Assembly: GCA_002401295.1 (NCBI GenBank)
Contig: NVSR01000049.1
Coordinates: 1-16,928, forward strand
Direction of reading: 5' to 3'
Origin: SAR324 cluster bacterium
GTDB taxonomy: Bacteria; SAR324; XYD2-FULL-50-16
Length of the DNA stretch: 16,928 nt
Notes under the pieces: model-generated
Databases searched by the model: none
The model's input: the letters and a program-made list of their open reading frames with translations, nothing else
Told to the model about the DNA's origin: nothing
Shown: positions 14,158 to 16,928 of the stretch, piece by piece
Layout: every line of letters begins with the position of its first letter
Numbering within the stretch: the stretch's first letter is position 1
Program-made: the position numbers and the translations under genes

Positions 14158-15453
14158 ATGTATGGCGAAGATTTGATCATTGATATGGTACATGCCCGTG
14201 AGATTCTGGACTCCCGTGGGAATCCAACCATCGAAGTGGATGTAATTCTCGTCAATGGAATCATCGGTAGGGCTGCAGTACCCTCCGGTGCCTCAACCGG
14301 TGCCCATGAAGCTGTAGAGCTTCGGGATGGAGATGAGAGTCGCTACTTAGGAAAAGGCGTTTCAGAAGCAGTCGCGAATGTAAATGAGATCATCGCACCA
14401 GAAATCGAAGGAATGATGGTCAGTGAGCAAGCAGAAATTGACTATGAAATGATTGCTTTGGATGGGACGGAAAATAAGGCTAAACTAGGCGCCAACGCAA
14501 TTCTCGGTGTCTCCCTGGCTTGTGCCAAGGCCGCTGCAGAAGCACATGGCCTGCCACTCTACCGTTATATTGGTGGCGTCAATGCCTGTGAGCTACCCGT
14601 TCCTATGATGAATATTTTGAATGGTGGCTCTCACGCTGATAATAATGTGGACATCCAGGAATTCATGATCATGCCTGTGGGTGCCCCCAGCTTTCGTGAG
14701 GCATTACGCATGGGAGCGGAAATTTTTCATACATTAAAATCTGTATTAAAAGCACGGGGATTGAACACGGCTGTGGGTGACGAAGGAGGCTTCGCGCCAA
14801 ACCTGAAATCCAATGAAGAAGCTCTGGAAGTCATCATGGCGGCCATTGTGCAAGCTGGATACAAGCCGGGAGAGGATGTCAAAATCGCCTTGGATTCCGC
14901 TGCCAGTGAATTCTATAAAGATGGCAAATATGTGCTTTCCGCAGAGGCTTCTCCCGAGAAATCAGGTGAGGAGATGATTGCCTTCTATGAAGACCTGGTG
15001 AGTAAATACCCCATTATCAGCATCGAAGACGGCTTGGATGAGGATGACTGGAGCACCTGGAAGTCAATGACTACCAAAATGGCGGGAAAAATCCAATTGG
15101 TGGGTGATGACCTTTTTGTCACCAACTCCAAACGCCTGAAAAGGGGAATCGATGAGGGAATCGGAAATTCCATCCTGATTAAGCTCAACCAGATCGGTAC
15201 ACTGACGGAAACACTGGATGCTATCGAAATGGCCAAACGTGCCGGTTATACTTGTGTCATTTCACATCGCTCCGGCGAAACGGAAGATTCTACAATCGCC
15301 GATATCGCCGTGGCCACCAATGCGGGACAAATCAAGACGGGTTCCTTGTGCCGCTCAGACCGTGTGGCTAAGTACAATCAATTACTAAGGATTGAAGAAG
15401 AGCTAGGTGATCGTGCTAAATACGCAGGAGCTCAGACTTTCTATAATCTGTAG
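14158..15453 (+). CDS. eno: Enolase (phosphopyruvate hydratase)
   Basis: Enolase converts 2-phosphoglycerate to phosphoenolpyruvate in glycolysis and gluconeogenesis. The 431 residues are the standard bacterial length and the protein is highly conserved: SRGNPTIEVDV (19-29), PSGASTGAHEAVELRDGD, GANAILGVSLA, NGGSHADNNVDIQEFMIMP and GDEGGFAPNL. The catalytic bases are Glu209 (GDEGG) and Lys342 (ILIKLNQIGT). Metal ligands are Asp246, Glu290 and Asp317. SHRSGETED (369-377) is the substrate-proximal loop. AAGGAG at ideal spacing supports ATG 14158; a later Met at residue 10 is too close to the conserved HAREILDSRGNPT to be preferred. It is cytosolic and may associate with the RNA degradosome in some bacteria. 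It is followed by ftsB, a common gene order. Confidence 0.98.
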   Translation: MYGEDLIIDMVHAREILDSRGNPTIEVDVILVNGIIGRAAVPSGASTGAHEAVELRDGDESRYLGKGVSEAVANVNEIIAPEIEGMMVSEQAEIDYEMIALDGTENKAKLGANAILGVSLACAKAAAEAHGLPLYRYIGGVNACELPVPMMNILNGGSHADNNVDIQEFMIMPVGAPSFREALRMGAEIFHTLKSVLKARGLNTAVGDEGGFAPNLKSNEEALEVIMAAIVQAGYKPGEDVKIALDSAASEFYKDGKYVLSAEASPEKSGEEMIAFYEDLVSKYPIISIEDGLDEDDWSTWKSMTTKMAGKIQLVGDDLFVTNSKRLKRGIDEGIGNSILIKLNQIGTLTETLDAIEMAKRAGYTCVISHRSGETEDSTIADIAVATNAGQIKTGSLCRSDRVAKYNQLLRIEEELGDRAKYAGAQTFYNL

Positions 15454-15480
15454 ATCACTGTCGGCATTAGCAAAGTAAAA

Positions 15481-15508
15481 GGGCCTACATGACGCAGTGG
15501 GCCCCCAC
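15481..15508 (+). terminator. Weak GC-rich stem-loop after enolase
   Basis: GGGCC (15481-15485) can pair with GGCCC (15500-15504) over a 14-base loop; alternatively GTGGG and CCCAC form a tight hairpin at 15497-15508. Only ACTTTTCT follows, not a clean T tract, so partial termination or attenuation between eno and ftsB is the most that can be claimed. Confidence 0.25.
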
Positions 15509-15557
15509 TCCCTAACTTTTCTACGTGCAATCATTGCCCATCTGGGTAAAAAAAATC

Positions 15558-15863
15558 ATGGCCAAAAAAAAAATAAATGAAAAAAAAGCCATCCAAGCCC
15601 TGATTGGCCTTTGTGCAATTGTTGTGATTACTCTTTCATTGATTGGAGATAAAGGAGTCTTGCCTTTGCGTGAACTCAAACAACAAGAAGTACAACTGAT
15701 CAAAGATATTGAATACTTAAAAACACAACGATTGGAATGGCAGGGGCAAGTGCGTTCCCTCAAGAGCAATCAAACCTATCTGGAAACTCTTGCCAGAGAA
15801 CAGTTAGGCTTGGTCAAAAAAGATGAGTTAATAATCAAATTCAAGCATCATGATAGTTTTTAA
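15558..15863 (+). CDS. ftsB: FtsB/DivIC-type septum formation initiator
   Basis: A small bitopic division protein of 101 residues. It has a basic N-terminus (MAKKKINEKK), one transmembrane helix at about 11-30, then a periplasmic coiled coil (about 38-75). The family tail LKSNQTYLETLAREQLGLVKKDELI corresponds to the conserved D/N-P-x-x-IEExAREELGMVKPGE region. FtsB works with FtsL and FtsQ in the divisome. I prefer ATG 15558. A GTG at 15525 would add 11 residues (MQSLPIWVKKI) that are not typical of the family. Neither start has a good Shine-Dalgarno. The order eno-ftsB is conserved in many proteobacteria. Its last 14 bases overlap the next gene. Confidence 0.88.
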   Translation: MAKKKINEKKAIQALIGLCAIVVITLSLIGDKGVLPLRELKQQEVQLIKDIEYLKTQRLEWQGQVRSLKSNQTYLETLAREQLGLVKKDELIIKFKHHDSF

Positions 15864-16278
15864 ACAGACTCAGACTCTGGGAATAATATTCCTGATGCTC
15901 TTTATCCTCTCCCCAAGACCACTCTGGGCCGCTAATGGCATGAAAGGGCCTTTTGCCGCAAAAAAGAAAAATCAAACCCCATATTACCAAACTTCTACCG
16001 TCAAATTGGTAGCCAAAGGAGCGATTACTTTTTATTCCAAGTGGATCAGCCCTGCTGATGGGCCACGCAGTCCCAGTTATCCAACAGGCACAGCTTATGG
16101 AAGGCAAGCACTGGAGAAACACGGTTTTTTTATGGGTATCCTCTTAATTGGTGACCGCCTTTTTCATGAGTCTGATATTCACTTAGGTCCCAGGGTTGAC
16201 CTCTACGGTAAAACTCGTTATTTCGATCCGGTGGAAAGCAATACATTTTGGTGGGATCAGGAGACAGGAAGTCAATAG
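15850..16278 (+). CDS. Exported YidD-like protein lacking the family cysteines
   Basis: Residues 1-28 look like a Sec signal peptide (LGIIFLMLFIL core, cleavage in PLWAA-NG). Residues 53-130 match the YidD fold: AITFYSKWISPADGPRSPSYPTGTAYGRQALEKHGFFMGILLIGDRLFHESD...YFDPVES. Canonical YidD is a short cytoplasmic amphipathic protein assisting membrane insertion with YidC and has the pattern ISPLLGPxCRFxPTCSxY...RxLxCHP. Here all three cysteines are replaced (Ser74, Gly80, His106). A signal peptide plus loss of the cysteines argues for a periplasmic role different from YidD. At 142 residues it is longer than the usual 70-90. Its start overlaps ftsB by 14 bases, so translation is coupled. The Shine-Dalgarno is weak. 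Confidence 0.75.
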   Translation: MIVFKQTQTLGIIFLMLFILSPRPLWAANGMKGPFAAKKKNQTPYYQTSTVKLVAKGAITFYSKWISPADGPRSPSYPTGTAYGRQALEKHGFFMGILLIGDRLFHESDIHLGPRVDLYGKTRYFDPVESNTFWWDQETGSQ

Positions 16279-16620
16279 TCCTTATTCCGTAGCCCTGATA
16301 TCCATTAGGCATTGCACGACTTAGCCTCCCAACGGCTTCACACAAACTGTAGAGCAATGTCCCAACTTATCCGAATCATTCCCCTATCTACGCAGCACTT
16401 GGTATATTATTTGAAGTACACTCAATATAATAGGATCCATTGAGCCTTAGATGACAGGTTCGCCTGAATTCTTGTTAAAAGACCAACCTTTTTGTCGTTT
16501 TTCTGTTGAGCTGAGGACTTGCCCCCATCTTTACTAAATCAATTTTTCCATCCGGTGTCTTCACCAAAAACCCAGATGAATATTTTTTCTAACCAGTACC
16601 ATAATCCAATGGAGATTGTT
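16279..16620. other. Gene-free stretch before the last gene
   Basis: I see no convincing coding frame. CAGG-TTCG-CCTG forms a 4-bp tetraloop hairpin near 16459-16473, and GAC...GTC flanked by A and T runs (about 16477-16503) is a weak terminator-like structure for the upstream operon. TATAAT occurs at 16426-16431 but without a good -35. Nothing else stands out. Confidence 0.35.
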
Positions 16621-16928
16621 ATGAGACTAACTCACCGTTTCATTCTTTGCTCAATGATTCTTCTCTTTTTCTCGTCAGATCTCTTCGCTCAGGGGAAGGA
16701 GGATGATTTTGGTAGTTTTATCCTGGGACTCGACATTGGCCAGTTTGAATTCAAGGAACAGGATGGGCTGCGGACAGCTTATGCCAGCACAGACAACGAA
16801 GGTATCGACCAAACAGCCTATGTTAGTATTTTTGCGGAACTGGCATTGAGTGCTGGTTTTGGAGTGGGCTATCGCTCCATTGCCGCAGGTACCAGTAGGG
16901 AAACTGTTGACTCCAGCCAAGTCGTAGG
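16621..16928 (+). CDS. Exported protein, possible outer-membrane beta-barrel, 5' part only
   Basis: The open frame starts at ATG 16621, preceded by TGGAG at good spacing, and runs without a stop to the window end (102 codons visible). Residues 1-24 form a clear Sec signal peptide (FILCSMILLFFSSDLFA, cleavage before QGKEDD). The visible mature part alternates short hydrophobic, aromatic-containing strands (FGSFILGLDIGQFEFK, AYVSIFAELALSAGFGVGYRSIAAG) with turns, as in the first strands of outer-membrane barrels. I do not recognise a specific family. The 3' end is outside the window. Confidence 0.7.
   Translation, partial: MRLTHRFILCSMILLFFSSDLFAQGKEDDFGSFILGLDIGQFEFKEQDGLRTAYASTDNEGIDQTAYVSIFAELALSAGFGVGYRSIAAGTSRETVDSSQVV

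Noticed and set aside
15525..15557. GTG start at 15525 for FtsB
   Set aside because: It adds residues atypical of the family and has no ribosome binding site; ATG 15558 gives the usual basic N-terminus.
16675..16920. Minus-strand open frame of 81 codons at the window end
   Set aside because: It is antisense to a signal-peptide-bearing plus-strand frame with a good ribosome binding site.
1..16928. Mobile elements, phage genes or a defence system
   Set aside because: I found no transposase, integrase, toxin-antitoxin, restriction or CRISPR-associated protein. The genes are mostly core envelope and metabolic functions.

Overview
The window comes from a Gram-negative bacterium. It encodes a Tol system (TolQ, TolR, a TonB-like TolA, TolB, CpoB), a MurE ligase with the DNPR motif of meso-diaminopimelate-adding enzymes, FtsB, several Sec signal peptides and a lipoprotein. 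The base composition looks moderate. The betaine-type transporter, the apparent selenoprotein and the gene orders (tol cluster without pal between tolB and cpoB; eno-ftsB) would fit a delta-proteobacteria-like or SAR324-like marine lineage. That placement is a guess, because there is no rRNA or marker gene here that I could compare.

Layout. Bases 1-211 (+) hold the 3' end of a carboxymuconolactone decarboxylase/AhpD-like gene. Its reading frame is interrupted by a UGA exactly where the second cysteine of the CxxC motif should be. A small hairpin follows at the spacing of a bacterial SECIS element, so this is probably a selenoprotein. A 17-bp nested stem-loop separates it from a convergent BCCT betaine/choline-type transporter (301-1872, -). 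A structured, AT-rich spacer of about 400 bp follows, then a Nit1-type carbon-nitrogen hydrolase (2271-3083, -), which is divergent from a small secreted cysteine-containing protein of unknown function (3266-3601, +).

Bases 3631-13669 form one long minus-strand block that is probably transcribed as one or a few overlapping units. In transcription order it is: coiled-coil zinc-ribbon protein, CNNM/CorC-type membrane protein with CBS domains, membrane-anchored Ser/Gly/Phe-rich protein, MurE-Alr fusion, TolQ, TolR, TolA/TonB-like, TolB, lipoprotein CpoB. It couples peptidoglycan precursor synthesis (D-alanine supply and DAP addition in one polypeptide) to the envelope-constriction machinery. No pal gene lies in the cluster.

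A tRNA with a CAU anticodon (probably the lysidine-modified Ile2 type) lies at 13826-13902 (-), followed by a strong terminator. On the plus strand come enolase (14158-15453), FtsB (15558-15863) and an overlapping gene for a secreted, cysteine-less YidD-like protein (15850-16278). After a gene-free stretch of about 340 bases, the start of a probable outer-membrane or other exported protein (16621 onward) runs off the window.

Most notable are the UGA-containing CMD gene with its SECIS-like hairpin, the MurE-Alr fusion, and the exported YidD homologue that has lost all three family cysteines.
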